NCBI RefSeq assembly: GCF_030294945.1
Contig: NZ_AP018448.1
Span: 3,348,001 to 3,412,000, forward strand
DNA length: 64,000 bases
Source: Streptomyces graminofaciens
Lineage (GTDB): Bacteria; Actinomycetota; Actinomycetes; Streptomycetales; Streptomycetaceae
Reading direction: 5' to 3'
Each line of letters starts with the position of its first letter. The stretch's first letter is position 1. Both the position numbers and the translations under genes were made by a program. The notes beneath the pieces were generated by a model. It saw only the letters and a list, made by a program, of their open reading frames with translations. It made no database searches and was not told the origin of the DNA. Below are positions 1 to 7,891 of this stretch, piece after piece.

Positions 1-223
1 CGAGCGCGGCGACCTGGCGCAGGTCCTCGTAGCTCTCGCCGCGGCTGCGGAAGCGGCCCGCGAGCCGCTCGGCCATCGGGAGCCAGGCCTCCACGATCTG
101 TTCACGCAATGTGTCGCGCTCCTGCCCCGGAGGCAGCTTGGCGAGTGTCCTGAACGCCTCCGCGGTGTCGGGGGCGTCGTCGTGAGGGTGGTGCTTCGCG
201 CTGGCCCTTGCCTGAGTACGCAT
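1..223 (-). CDS. RNA polymerase sigma factor, SigB/SigF/SigG type (5' end only)
   Basis: Reading leftwards from an ATG at 223, the frame gives MRTQARASAKHHPHDDAPDTAE and continues into AWLPMAERLAGRFRSRGESYEDLRQVAAL before leaving the window. The stretch around LAGRF-RGES-EDL-QVA is the conserved region 2.1/2.2 core-binding helix of SigB/SigF-family stress and sporulation sigma factors, preceded by the usual polar N-terminus. A GGGAG stands about 10 nt before the ATG. Only about 74 codons are visible, so regions 2.4 to 4 and the promoter specificity cannot be judged. The family in Streptomyces (SigF, SigB and paralogues) is usually controlled by anti-sigma and anti-anti-sigma factors; none is visible here. 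Confidence 0.85.
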   Translation of the reverse strand, partial: MRTQARASAKHHPHDDAPDTAEAFRTLAKLPPGQERDTLREQIVEAWLPMAERLAGRFRSRGESYEDLRQVAAL

Positions 224-557
224 GGTGCGAGCAACTCCCTAGGTGGTGCTCTTGGGATGGACGGTCACCGTGGGAGAGTCGGGCCCTGCACAGGGGGTAC
301 TGGGGCACACCCGTCGATCGGCGCATGGCCGGTCCCACGGACGTGCCTCCTGTCCGAAGCACTGTGTCTCGCCTGCCCCGGACCACACACGGCAAACACC
401 CACGGAGCATGCTCGCGGGCGAACGCGCCGTGCGCTGTTGCCGCTTTTCAGGTTTCCCTGCGCCTAGTGGGTTTCCCCTGTGTCTGGTGGGTGACTCGGG
501 GGGTGGTGGGCCACCCCCGGATGTCCAGTATGGGCGCAAATGCCGCCCTTCACATCC
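224..557. other. Intergenic region between the sigma factor and expansin genes
   Basis: About 330 bases without a supportable gene. It is the upstream region of the leftward sigma factor and lies beyond the 3' end of the leftward expansin gene. There is an imperfect internal duplication near 450-495 (two copies of a GGTTTCCCTG-like stretch followed by GTGGG). No convincing -35/-10 pair or terminator hairpin was seen by eye. Small open frames here lack ribosome binding sites and resemble nothing. Confidence 0.4.
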
Positions 558-1517
558 TCAGCGTGCGGCGAACTGGACGCGCGTCGGCTGCACTGTGTCC
601 GGCCGTACCGCGATCCCGTCGACGGTCAGCCGCTCGCCGTAGATGTCGGTGATCCTGAGCGCGCCGCCGCACCCCGCGCCCTGCTCGGAGAGGAAGTAGT
701 TGTACTCGGTACGCGCCAGGCCGGTCCAGCCGCTGCCCGTGCGCACCTCCAGCCGCGCCAGTGGATTGCGGTGGCCGATCACCTGGATGCCGCACCAGTA
801 TCGGCTGGACCCGGTCTTGTAGCGGATCGAGAGCGTGTCGGACTTCTGGGGGCTGAGCAGGCTCCAGGTGATCGGGATCCGGCCGGCCGAGAGCGGGGCG
901 AGCTTGGCGAAGGCCTGGGTGCTGAGGTCCAGTTGGCCCGCCGCGCAGGGCGCCGGGCATTCGTTGACGATCCGGACCGTGACGGAGGCTCCGCCCGCCG
1001 CACGGACGAGGACGTACGCCCCGCACGCCTTGGACGTCTCGTAGTCGGCGGTGTTCATCGCCGCGATCATGAGGTCGTCACTGGGGCCGTACGAGCAGGC
1101 GCCGTCACCGTTCCCGGCGTCGTAGGAGGTGGCGACGCCCTGGCGGGCGGCGCCGGGCCGTATCCGTCCGGCGAGCGGTGCCGCGCCGGAAGCCGTCTGC
1201 GGGGCGCGAGGCGCCGACGACCGCGCCGCCGGGGTCTCCTCAGGGGCGCTCGGGGTGGCCTTGGCGGTGGTCTCGGTGGGCGTCGCGGTCGGGGACGCAC
1301 TGGACTGCTCGGGCGCCGACTCCGTGGCCGAGGGCGTGGGTGACTCGGACGCCTGACGGTCGGCACCCGAGGCGACCGTCCCCTTCCCGTCGTCGGACTC
1401 GTGACCGGGCAGGAACGCCACGACCAGGGACACGACGAGCACGACGGCCGCCACGGCGGCCGACACGAGAACAACGCGTCGCCCGCGGGGCGGACGGCGA
1501 CGGGAAGAGGACGCCAC
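558..1517 (-). CDS. Bacterial expansin (EXLX1-like), membrane-anchored or secreted
   Basis: 319 residues. Residues 1-14 are basic and 15-36 form a hydrophobic signal or anchor helix. A Ser/Thr/Pro/Ala-rich linker follows to about 125. Then comes a six-stranded double-psi beta-barrel (about 125-220) and a CBM63-like domain (about 222-319). Key EXLX1 features are kept: the barrel aspartate in GQLDLS (Asp197), the aromatic pair in SSRYW (Tyr240, Trp241) and the tyrosine of EYNYF (Tyr272), equivalent to the linear aromatic cellulose-binding platform. Expansins loosen cellulose-xyloglucan contacts without hydrolysis and are common in plant-associated bacteria. The gene stands alone; a 12-bp perfect palindrome lies about 27 bp before the ATG. 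Confidence 0.85.
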   Translation of the reverse strand: MASSSRRRPPRGRRVVLVSAAVAAVVLVVSLVVAFLPGHESDDGKGTVASGADRQASESPTPSATESAPEQSSASPTATPTETTAKATPSAPEETPAARSSAPRAPQTASGAAPLAGRIRPGAARQGVATSYDAGNGDGACSYGPSDDLMIAAMNTADYETSKACGAYVLVRAAGGASVTVRIVNECPAPCAAGQLDLSTQAFAKLAPLSAGRIPITWSLLSPQKSDTLSIRYKTGSSRYWCGIQVIGHRNPLARLEVRTGSGWTGLARTEYNYFLSEQGAGCGGALRITDIYGERLTVDGIAVRPDTVQPTRVQFAAR

Positions 1518-1542
1518 GGGTCAAGGTCCTTACGTTGTCCGA

Positions 1543-1581
1543 AGAACACGTGTTCGTCCGACGAACCGAACAAACACGTGT
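1543..1581. promoter_or_regulatory. Palindromic element upstream of the expansin gene
   Basis: GAACACGTGTTC (1544-1555) is a perfect 12-bp palindrome. It overlaps GTTCGTCCGACGAAC (1552-1566), a second near-perfect palindrome, and the 8-mer ACACGTGT recurs 28 bp away at 1574-1581. The first palindrome also fits the GAAC-N4-GTTC core of actinobacterial LexA boxes. It stands 27-40 bp before the expansin start, where an operator would be expected. The regulator is unknown. Confidence 0.5.
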
Positions 1582-1752
1582 CGCGTACGAGACTCCAGTG
1601 ACGGAAGCCTCCCACTTCCCGTTGCCGCCGGGGGCGGAAATGGTTGCCGAGGACGAGCTGACGATGTCGCCTCGATCAACGCACGCCGACGGCGGCGGCG
1701 AGGGTGGTGAGGTCGCGTCCCCCCAAGGGCCACCCGTTCCGAACCGACCGGT

Positions 1753-1956
1753 TTACCGGCTGCCGAGCGCCGCCGCGCGCCGGTCGGCTTCTCGGGCCAG
1801 TTTCACGGCGGCCCGCTCCACGCGTTCCACGACCGCGGCCCGGGCCATCCGCTCGGCGAGGCGGTCGGCCCACCCGCGCAGTCCCCGGGTGTCGTCACCG
1901 TCACCGACGCCTTCGGTCTGGCTGTCGCCCAGGGCGACTTAGCGCAGCTCGGTCAT
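1753..1956 (-). pseudogene. Remnant of an SGNH/GDSL hydrolase (in-frame TAA, C-terminus lost)
   Basis: An ATG at 1956 follows an AGGGAGAT ribosome binding site. The frame reads MTELR, then TAA (1941-1939), then without a frame change VALGDSQTEGVGD and GLRGWADRLAERMA, ending at TAA 1755-1753. VALGDSQTEGVGD is block I of SGNH hydrolases with the nucleophile serine in GDSQ, and RGWADRLAE is the segment that normally follows. Blocks III and V are absent; the last 25 residues are a charged helix. TAA in place of TAC or TAT would explain the first break, and the C-terminal three quarters of a normal protein of 250 or more residues is missing. This is a decayed gene whose ribosome binding site survives. 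Confidence 0.7.
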
Positions 1957-1970
1957 CTGATCTCCCTGTA

Positions 1971-2008
1971 GATAGACAACTAATACCCTACTCGCATTGT
2001 TGACTATC
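1971..2008. promoter_or_regulatory. Inverted repeat upstream of the SGNH remnant
   Basis: GATAGACAAC (1971-1980) and GTTGACTATC (1999-2008) pair at 9 of 10 positions around an 18-bp AT-richer spacer. The element lies just upstream of the ribosome binding site of the broken SGNH gene. GTTGACTATC-type arms are common in MarR-family operators, which is an inference. It may be a relic operator, or may serve a rightward transcript toward the CBS gene. Confidence 0.4.
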
Positions 2009-2202
2009 CTAGCCATGCCTAGGCGCGCTCCCCCTGTCGTGACGTGTCGGTGCCGGGTCTTCGGGTACGCGGTGGCCACGAAGATCTGCGGCGACGTGAC
2101 CGGCGCGGTGCGCATGGTCGAGCCGCCCCGGGGTACTGCGGGCGACGTCGTTCGTCGCCCTCGTGCCCCGTAGCCGGGCAGGAGCAAGGAAAGGCCCAGA
2201 GC

Positions 2203-2643
2203 ATGGCTGATTTCGTCAGGGAAGTCATGACGCCCGGCGTCGTCGCGGTCCGCCCGGACGCCTCGCTCGTGGAAGCGGCCCAGTTGATGCGCGCGCAGGG
2301 CATCGGCGATGTCCTCGTCGCCGTGGACGGGCAGGTCCTCGGGGTCCTGACCGACCGGGACATCACCCTGCGCGCCGTGGCGGACGGCGCCGATCCGCTC
2401 ACGGTCAGCGCCCAGGCCGTCTGCACCCCGAACCCCGTGGTGGTCGGCCCCGACGACACCGTGTCGGCGGCGGCCGAGCTGATGCGGGACCACGCGGTGC
2501 GGCGCCTGCCGGTGCTGGAGAACGGGCATTTGGTGGGCATGGTGAGCCTCGGCGACCTGGCCGTCTCCCCGGTTTCGCGCCCGGCGCCCGCCTTCATCGA
2601 CCGCATGGGGCCCGGCACCTGGCCGGGAACGCCCCCGGACTGA
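2203..2643 (+). CDS. Tandem CBS-domain protein
   Basis: 146 residues. The ATG at 2203 is chosen over upstream starts because AGGAAAGG lies about 7-10 nt before it and the CBS fold begins at once (MADFVREVMTPGVVAV). Two CBS motifs form one Bateman module: residues about 7-60 (VLGVLTDRDITLRAVADG) and about 70-125 (RRLPVLENGHLVGMVSLGDLA). Such stand-alone Bateman proteins bind adenine nucleotides or similar ligands and sense energy or stress state; the ligand cannot be read here. The next gene starts 88 bp downstream on the same strand, so co-transcription is possible. Confidence 0.85.
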   Translation: MADFVREVMTPGVVAVRPDASLVEAAQLMRAQGIGDVLVAVDGQVLGVLTDRDITLRAVADGADPLTVSAQAVCTPNPVVVGPDDTVSAAAELMRDHAVRRLPVLENGHLVGMVSLGDLAVSPVSRPAPAFIDRMGPGTWPGTPPD

Positions 2644-2731
2644 CCCCCCGAAGCAGACCGTGCCGCCCGGGTCGGGTCGCCGTCGCGAGGCGGCGGTTCG
2701 GCCCAGGCCGAGACAAGGAGACCGAGAAGCC

Positions 2732-3280
2732 ATGCGTATCGCATTCCTGACCGCCCCCGAGGGTGTCGAGCAGATCGAGTTGACCGACCCCTGGCAGGCG
2801 GTGAAGGACGCCGGTCACGACCCCGTGCTGGTGTCGACGAAGCCCGGTCATGTGCGGGCCTTCGACCATCTCGACAAGGCGGACACGTTCCCGGTGGACG
2901 AGGTCGTGTCGCACGTCCACGACGCCGAGTCGTTCGACGCGCTCGTCCTGCCGGGCGGGGTGGCCAACCCGGACTTCCTGCGGATGGACGAGAAGGCCGT
3001 GTCGTTCGTACGGGACTTCTTCGATCGGGGCCGGCCGGTCGCCGCGATCTGTCACGCCCCGTGGACACTGGTGGAGGCCGATGTCGTACGGGGGCGCGTG
3101 CTGACCTCGTGGCCCAGTCTGCGCACGGACATCCGCAACGCGGGCGGCACCTGGGTCGACGAGCAGGTGCGAGTCTGCGACCACGCCCCGAGCAAGCTGA
3201 TCACCAGCCGCAGGCCGGACGACCTCAAGGCGTTCTGCGAGGCGTTCCTGGACGTGTTCTCCGAGGAGGCGGGCGGGTGA
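2732..3280 (+). CDS. DJ-1/PfpI family protein (type 1 glutamine amidotransferase-like)
   Basis: 182 residues from the ATG at 2732, preceded by ACAAGGAG; the longer frame upstream has no coding character. It shows the PfpI fold: N-terminal strand RIAFLTA, central LVLPGGVANPDFLR, and the nucleophile elbow AAICHAPW with the reactive cysteine followed by histidine, then VLTSWPSLRTDIRNAGG. Family members act as intracellular peptidases, deglycases or stress chaperones; which one applies is not decidable. It follows the CBS gene. A small hairpin at 3334-3351 lies just downstream. Confidence 0.85.
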   Translation: MRIAFLTAPEGVEQIELTDPWQAVKDAGHDPVLVSTKPGHVRAFDHLDKADTFPVDEVVSHVHDAESFDALVLPGGVANPDFLRMDEKAVSFVRDFFDRGRPVAAICHAPWTLVEADVVRGRVLTSWPSLRTDIRNAGGTWVDEQVRVCDHAPSKLITSRRPDDLKAFCEAFLDVFSEEAGG

Positions 3281-3333
3281 TCACGCCAGCCGACAGCAAA
3301 CAGGAGCGAGGGAAGAGAGGCGTTCCACGCGCC

Positions 3334-3351
3334 GGACCCGGCGTCGGGTCC
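3334..3351. terminator. Possible terminator hairpin after the PfpI gene
   Basis: GGACCCG (3334-3340), loop GCGT, CGGGTCC (3345-3351): a short perfect GC stem 54 bp past the stop codon. There is no T-run. It directly abuts the 25-bp tandem repeats. Confidence 0.35.
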
Positions 3352-3353
3352 GC

Positions 3354-3428
3354 TCACCACCGACCGGGGCGTGACGGTTCACCACCGACCGGGGCATGAC
3401 GGTTCACCACCGACCGGGGCGTGACGGT
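3354..3428. repeat. Three tandem copies of a 25-bp repeat
   Basis: The unit TCACCACCGACCGGGGCGTG followed by ACGGT occurs at 3354-3378, 3379-3403 and 3404-3428. Copy 2 differs by one base (A for G). A decayed fourth copy may begin at 3429. The period is not a multiple of three, and the array sits between a + strand gene end and a - strand gene end. Confidence 0.85.
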
Positions 3429-3536
3429 CGACCACACCGGCGACTCCCTGGCGACGGGCGAGCGCGGGCCGACGCCGACGGGGGGACCACCTGCGCCGCG
3501 TTCCTCCAGGACTTCTCCGAGCTCTACGGATCCTGA

Positions 3537-4145
3537 CTACGGCCGCCGCCCCAGCAGACACAACAACGCGGTCTGCGCATCCGCCCCGGCCGGAGGCTCC
3601 ACCGGCGCCCCGAACAACCCGCTCTTCTCCAGATCGGCCGCATAGGGCGTGACCTCACGCACGGCGAACTCCACCAGCACACCCGGCAACCGCTCGTCCG
3701 CCCCGATCGCCCGCGCCAGATCCCACGCGTGGACGACGAGATCGGTGACCATCTGCGCGCAGTACGCGGTCGCCGCGGTGTCCCCGTACGACAGGTGGAC
3801 GATCCGGTGCAACGCCCCCGGCGCGGCGAACGCGTCGTGCGCCGAGCGGGCCGCCGTGTCCCAGGAGGCCGCGGGGTCGGTGCCCAGCAGGTCCCCGTCG
3901 AACGTGCCGCCGACCTCCTCGATCATGCAGCCGTCCCGGACCAGCGACGGCACCCAGAGCTGCTCGGAGACGAGGTGGTTGACGAGGTCACGGACCGTCC
4001 ACTCGACGCAGGGCGTGCCCGCCCCCCACTGGTCGTCGCGGACGGCGTGGACCCGGGCGCCGAACAGATCGAGGGCCTCGGCGTGCCGGTCGAGCAGCGG
4101 ATTCGCTCCGGCGATACGGCTGTGGGTGATACGCGTATGGGTCAT
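3537..4145 (-). CDS. TIGR03086-family DinB-like metal-binding protein
   Basis: 202 residues with the DinB/mycothiol-dependent maleylpyruvate isomerase-like four-helix fold. Diagnostic stretches are PLLDRHAEALDLFGARV, the WTVRDLVNHLVSEQLWVP motif with a metal-ligand histidine, and DLVVHAWDLARAIG with the second histidine near residue 140. TIGR03086 proteins are widespread in actinobacteria; some relatives are thiol-dependent enzymes, but no substrate is established. The start codon overlaps the stop of the upstream DUF6158-like gene by 4 bp, so the two are translationally coupled. Confidence 0.8.
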   Translation of the reverse strand: MTHTRITHSRIAGANPLLDRHAEALDLFGARVHAVRDDQWGAGTPCVEWTVRDLVNHLVSEQLWVPSLVRDGCMIEEVGGTFDGDLLGTDPAASWDTAARSAHDAFAAPGALHRIVHLSYGDTAATAYCAQMVTDLVVHAWDLARAIGADERLPGVLVEFAVREVTPYAADLEKSGLFGAPVEPPAGADAQTALLCLLGRRP

Positions 4146-4375
4146 GGCGTCGCCGGTCCTCGCTCCCGGGCCCCCTCACGCGTCCGGCCCGGCACGACCG
4201 GGCGGCGTGGATGGCGGCGCAGGTACTCACCCTCCAGCTGCGCCATGCGTTCGTTGTGCGTACGCAGCGCCTCGGTGGAGCCGTGCAGCAGGGTGTCGTG
4301 GCGCGTGCGGTGGATCGACTCCAGCTCTTTCATCAGCTGCTGGTCGTCCAGCAGGCCCGGGTCGACTCCGGTCAT
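4142..4375 (-). CDS. Small DUF6158-like actinobacterial protein
   Basis: 77 residues from the ATG at 4375 (MTGVDPGLLDDQQLMKELE). An alternative ATG at 4414 would add METSELTDDRGTT; I prefer the internal start because the recognisable family sequence begins there, but neither has a strong ribosome binding site. The protein is hydrophilic and helical (ELESIHRTRHDTLLHGS, then AQLEGEYLRRHP) and ends in a basic tail. I recognise it as the small protein usually found as DUF6158 in Streptomyces; function unknown. Its stop overlaps the start of the DinB-like gene, forming a two-gene operon. Confidence 0.7.
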   Translation of the reverse strand: MTGVDPGLLDDQQLMKELESIHRTRHDTLLHGSTEALRTHNERMAQLEGEYLRRHPRRPVVPGRTREGARERGPATP

Positions 4376-4466
4376 GGTCGTACCCCGATCGTCGGTGAGC
4401 TCGCTCGTCTCCATCCACTGTACGAAGATCCGAGGTCCCCGGCCTCACCGCCGCCGGATCCGGGGA

Positions 4467-6086
4467 TCAGCGGACGCGCTCGACCCGCCGTTCGTCCCAG
4501 ACCGGCTCCGGAGTCTCGCGTACCCGCCCGTCGGAACCGAAGACCAGATAGCGATCGAACGAACGAGCGAACCAGCGGTCGTGGGTGACGGCGAGGACCG
4601 TACCGTCGAAGGCCTCCAAACCCTCCTGGAGGGCCTCGGCGGACTCCAGGTCGAGGTTGTCGGTGGGCTCGTCGAGCAGCAGGGCCGTCACGCCCTGGAG
4701 CTCCAGCAGGAGGATCTGGAAACGGGCCTGCTGGCCGCCGGAGAGCCGGTCGAAGGGCTGCTCGGCCTGCTTGGTCAGCTCGTACCGCCGCAGTCGTGAC
4801 ATCGCGGCGCCCCGGTCCTGGGCGTGCTCGGTCCACAGGATGTCGAGCAGTGTCCGGCCCTCCAGCTCCGGGTGGGCGTGCGTCTGCGCGAAGTGTCCGG
4901 GTACGACTCTGGCGCCGAGCTTCCACTCCCCCGTGTGGGCCACCGTGTCACCGGCGAGCAGGCGCAGGAAGTGGGACTTGCCGGAACCGTTGGAGCCGAG
5001 GACGGCGACCCTTTCGCCGTAGAAGACCTCCAGGTCGAAGGGCTTCATCAGCCCCGTCAGCTCAAGTCCCTTGCAGGTGACGGCCCTTACTCCGGTACGG
5101 CCGCCCTTGAGCCGCATGGTGATGTCCTGCTCGCGCGGCGGCTCCGGCGGCGGGCCGGCCTCCTCGAACTTGCGCAGCCGGGTCTGGGCGGCGGCGTACC
5201 GCGAGGCCATCTCATGGCTGACCGCAGCGGCTTGACGGAGCGTCAGCACCAGCTTCTTCAGCTGGGCGTGCTTCTCGTCCCAGCGGCGCCGCAGTTCCTC
5301 GAAACGCTCGAAACGCTGCCGTCGGGCCTCGTGGTAGGTGTCGAAGCCTCCGCCGTGCACCCAGGCGTCGGCGCCCGCCGGGCCCGGCTCCACGCTCACG
5401 ATCTTCTCGGCGGCGCGGGAGAGCAGTTCCCGGTCGTGCGAGACGAACAACACGGTCTTGCGGGTCTCCTTGAGCCGCTCCTCCAGCCACCGCTTGCCGG
5501 GCACGTCGAGGTAGTTGTCGGGCTCGTCGAGCAGCAGCACCTGGTCGGTGCCGCGCAGCAGGGCCTCCAGCACCAGCCGCTTCTGCTCACCGCCGGACAG
5601 CGTGCGCACCTGCCGCCACTGCGCCTTCTCGTACGAGACGCCGAGCGCGGCCATGGTGCAGATGTCCCACAGCGTCTCGGCCTCGTAGCCGCGCACCTCG
5701 GCCCAGTCGGCGAGGGCCTGCGCGTACCGGAGCTGGGCGGCCTCGTCGTCCACGGTCATGATCCCGTGCTCGGCGGCGTCGACGGCCTGCGCCGCCTCCC
5801 GGATCCGGGGCTGCGCCACGGACACGAGCAGGTCCCGCACGGTCGACTCGTCCCGCACGGACCCCACGAACTGCCGCATCACCCCGAGGCCGCCGGTGAC
5901 GGTGACCGATCCGCCGTGCGGCTTGAGCTCCCCCGAGATCAATCGCAGCAGGGTGGTCTTCCCGGCCCCGTTGGGCCCGACGAGGGCCACCACGGACCCC
6001 TCCCCCACCCGAAAGGACACATCACCGAGCAGCGCCCTCCCGTCCGGCAGGTAGTACTCCAGATGAGCGGCTTCGAGGTGTCCCAT
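4467..6086 (-). CDS. ABC-F family ATP-binding protein
   Basis: 539 residues from the ATG at 6086 (a second ATG at 6095 is equally possible). Two ABC domains with no membrane part: Walker A GPNGAGKTT and GSNGSGKSH, signatures LSGGEQKRL and LSGGQQARF, Walker B LLLDEPDNYLD and LLLDEPTDNLD, H-loops VSHD and VTHD. A charged linker (about 240-300, rich in Arg/Glu: RRQRFERFEELRRR) joins them as in Uup, EttA and antibiotic-resistance ABC-F proteins. Family members bind the ribosomal E-site and modulate translation or dislodge antibiotics. The first Walker B has DNYLD instead of TNHLD. No biosynthetic or resistance context is visible. Confidence 0.88.
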   Translation of the reverse strand: MGHLEAAHLEYYLPDGRALLGDVSFRVGEGSVVALVGPNGAGKTTLLRLISGELKPHGGSVTVTGGLGVMRQFVGSVRDESTVRDLLVSVAQPRIREAAQAVDAAEHGIMTVDDEAAQLRYAQALADWAEVRGYEAETLWDICTMAALGVSYEKAQWRQVRTLSGGEQKRLVLEALLRGTDQVLLLDEPDNYLDVPGKRWLEERLKETRKTVLFVSHDRELLSRAAEKIVSVEPGPAGADAWVHGGGFDTYHEARRQRFERFEELRRRWDEKHAQLKKLVLTLRQAAAVSHEMASRYAAAQTRLRKFEEAGPPPEPPREQDITMRLKGGRTGVRAVTCKGLELTGLMKPFDLEVFYGERVAVLGSNGSGKSHFLRLLAGDTVAHTGEWKLGARVVPGHFAQTHAHPELEGRTLLDILWTEHAQDRGAAMSRLRRYELTKQAEQPFDRLSGGQQARFQILLLELQGVTALLLDEPTDNLDLESAEALQEGLEAFDGTVLAVTHDRWFARSFDRYLVFGSDGRVRETPEPVWDERRVERVR

Positions 6087-6306
6087 GGGCGGCATTGTGC
6101 GAGCCCCGGGAAGCGGGGAGCAAATCGATATCCGCCGACGGTCACGCTCGGCTGCGGGCATTCGTGCCGCCGGGGCGGCACGGGCGGGCGCGGCGGCACC
6201 TCGTGACCGCCGAGTCGCGGAACCTCCCCCGCCCAGCCCCGGCGCCGGGTGACCGGACCACAGACCCGCCCGACACCCATCGCCTCCCATGGGGTACTCG
6301 TGGACC

Positions 6307-7794
6307 ATGACCCCAGATGTCGACCTCACCGTCCGCCCCCCGGGCCACCACATCCTCCGGGACAAGTTCCTCGCCGCCGACAGCCGCCTGTTCGAGGCCG
6401 TGGCCACCCGCCACTGGCCCGGCGCCCACCCCTTCCTCCCCCGCCTGAGCCGCGCCGCCAACCACGGCGTCCTGTGGTTCGCCACGGCCGCCGCCCTCGC
6501 CGCGACCCGCAGCCCCAGGGCCCGCCGGGCCGCCGCCCGCGGCATCGCCTCCCTCGCCGTCGCCTCAGCGACCATCAACACCCTCGGCAAGCGCACGGTC
6601 CGCCGCCCCCGCCCGCTCCTCGACAACGTCCCGCTGGTCCGGCAGCTCAAGCGCCAGCCGATCACCACGTCGTTCCCCTCGGGGCACTCCGCCTCGGCCG
6701 CCGCCTTCGCGACCGGCGTCGCCCTGGAGTCCCGCGGCTGGGGCGCGGCGATCGCCCCGCTGGCGGCCGCGGTCGCCCTGTCCCGTGTCTACACCGGTGT
6801 GCACTTCCCGAGCGACGTCGTCGTGGGCGCCGCCCTCGGCGCGGGCGCCGCCTACGCCGTACGGGGCCTCGTCCCCACCCGCGACCAGCTCCCGTTCCCC
6901 GGCCACCCCCACGCCGACGCGCCCGCGCTGCCCGACGGCGACGGCCTGGTCGTCGTCGCCAACACGGCCGCGGGCACCGCCGACCGCGTACGCGTCCTGA
7001 CGGACTTCCTCCCCCGCACCGAGACCGTGGAGTGCGAACCGGAGGACGTCCGGGCCGAGTTGGAGAAGGCCGCGACCCGCGCCCGGGTGCTCGGCGTGTG
7101 CGGCGGCGACGGCACGGTGAACACGGCCGCCGAGGTCGCCCTGCGCCACGGCATCCCCCTCGCCGTACTCCCCGGCGGCACCCTCAACCACTTCGCGCAG
7201 GACCTCGGCGTCGAGGACGTACTCGGTCTGACCCGTGCCCTTCGCCAGGGCGAGGCGGTCCGCGTGGACGTCGGACACTTCGCCTCCGGCGACACCGAGG
7301 GCCACTTCCTCAACACGTGCAGCCTCGGCGTCTACCCCGAGCTGGTGCGGGAACGCGAGCGCTGGGAACGGAAGTTCGGGGCCTGGCCGGCCGGGGTGCT
7401 CGCGGCGCTGCGCGTCCTGCGTGCCGACCACCATCCGCTCCAGGCCCGCTTCCAGGAGCGCTCGCACCCGCTGTGGCTGCTCTTCGCGGGCAACGGCACC
7501 TACCACCGGCTCGGCCTCTCCCCGGCCCGCCGCTACGACCTCGCCGACGGATTGCTGGACGTCCGTGTCGTGCACGGTGGCCGGCGCCCGGCTCTGCGCC
7601 TGCTGGCCGCCGCGGTCGCCGGCCCGCTGACGCGCTCCCCGGCCCACAAGGCCGTCCATGTGCGACGGCTGCGGGTGACAGGGATCGCACCGGGCACGCC
7701 CCTCGCGTACGACGGCGAAGTCACCCGCGTGGCAGGCGATCTGACACTCCGAAAGCTCCCGGAGGCGCTCACGGTCTACCGCCCCCGCCACTGA
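6307..7794 (+). CDS. Bifunctional PAP2 phosphatase / diacylglycerol kinase-like lipid kinase
   Basis: 495 residues from the ATG at 6307 (another ATG at 6289; neither has a clear ribosome binding site). The N-terminal half is a PAP2 phosphatase with KRTVRRPRP, PSGHSAS and SRVYTGVHFPSDV, the three catalytic blocks, in a hydrophobic helical setting. From about residue 215 a lipid kinase domain begins: LVVVANTAAG, the GGDGT nucleotide loop, PGGTLNHFA, and a C-terminal beta-sandwich ending LAYDGE. The fusion would dephosphorylate and phosphorylate lipids in one membrane-bound polypeptide, for example phosphatidate and diacylglycerol; the real substrates are not known. It stands alone. Confidence 0.88.
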   Translation: MTPDVDLTVRPPGHHILRDKFLAADSRLFEAVATRHWPGAHPFLPRLSRAANHGVLWFATAAALAATRSPRARRAAARGIASLAVASATINTLGKRTVRRPRPLLDNVPLVRQLKRQPITTSFPSGHSASAAAFATGVALESRGWGAAIAPLAAAVALSRVYTGVHFPSDVVVGAALGAGAAYAVRGLVPTRDQLPFPGHPHADAPALPDGDGLVVVANTAAGTADRVRVLTDFLPRTETVECEPEDVRAELEKAATRARVLGVCGGDGTVNTAAEVALRHGIPLAVLPGGTLNHFAQDLGVEDVLGLTRALRQGEAVRVDVGHFASGDTEGHFLNTCSLGVYPELVRERERWERKFGAWPAGVLAALRVLRADHHPLQARFQERSHPLWLLFAGNGTYHRLGLSPARRYDLADGLLDVRVVHGGRRPALRLLAAAVAGPLTRSPAHKAVHVRRLRVTGIAPGTPLAYDGEVTRVAGDLTLRKLPEALTVYRPRH

Positions 7795-7891
7795 CTCCGG
7801 ACTGTCCACAATTCAAGACGTGGGTCTCAATATTCGACATGACCGCGTACGGTTCGAGTACGTCACGGAACCTCGCGGAAGGGGAACGGTC

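Noticed and set aside
2015..2172. 52-codon + strand frame starting MPRRAPPVV upstream of the CBS gene
   Set aside because: No ribosome binding site and no similarity; ends before the CBS gene without overlap.
3429..3536. Frame ending TTCAAFLQDFSELYGS just after the 25-bp repeats
   Set aside because: Protein-like end, but no start codon, ribosome binding site or family; perhaps a relic. Not supportable as a gene.
4467..6086. Antibiotic self-resistance gene of a biosynthetic cluster
   Set aside because: The ABC-F protein has no biosynthetic neighbours; a housekeeping translational factor is equally likely.
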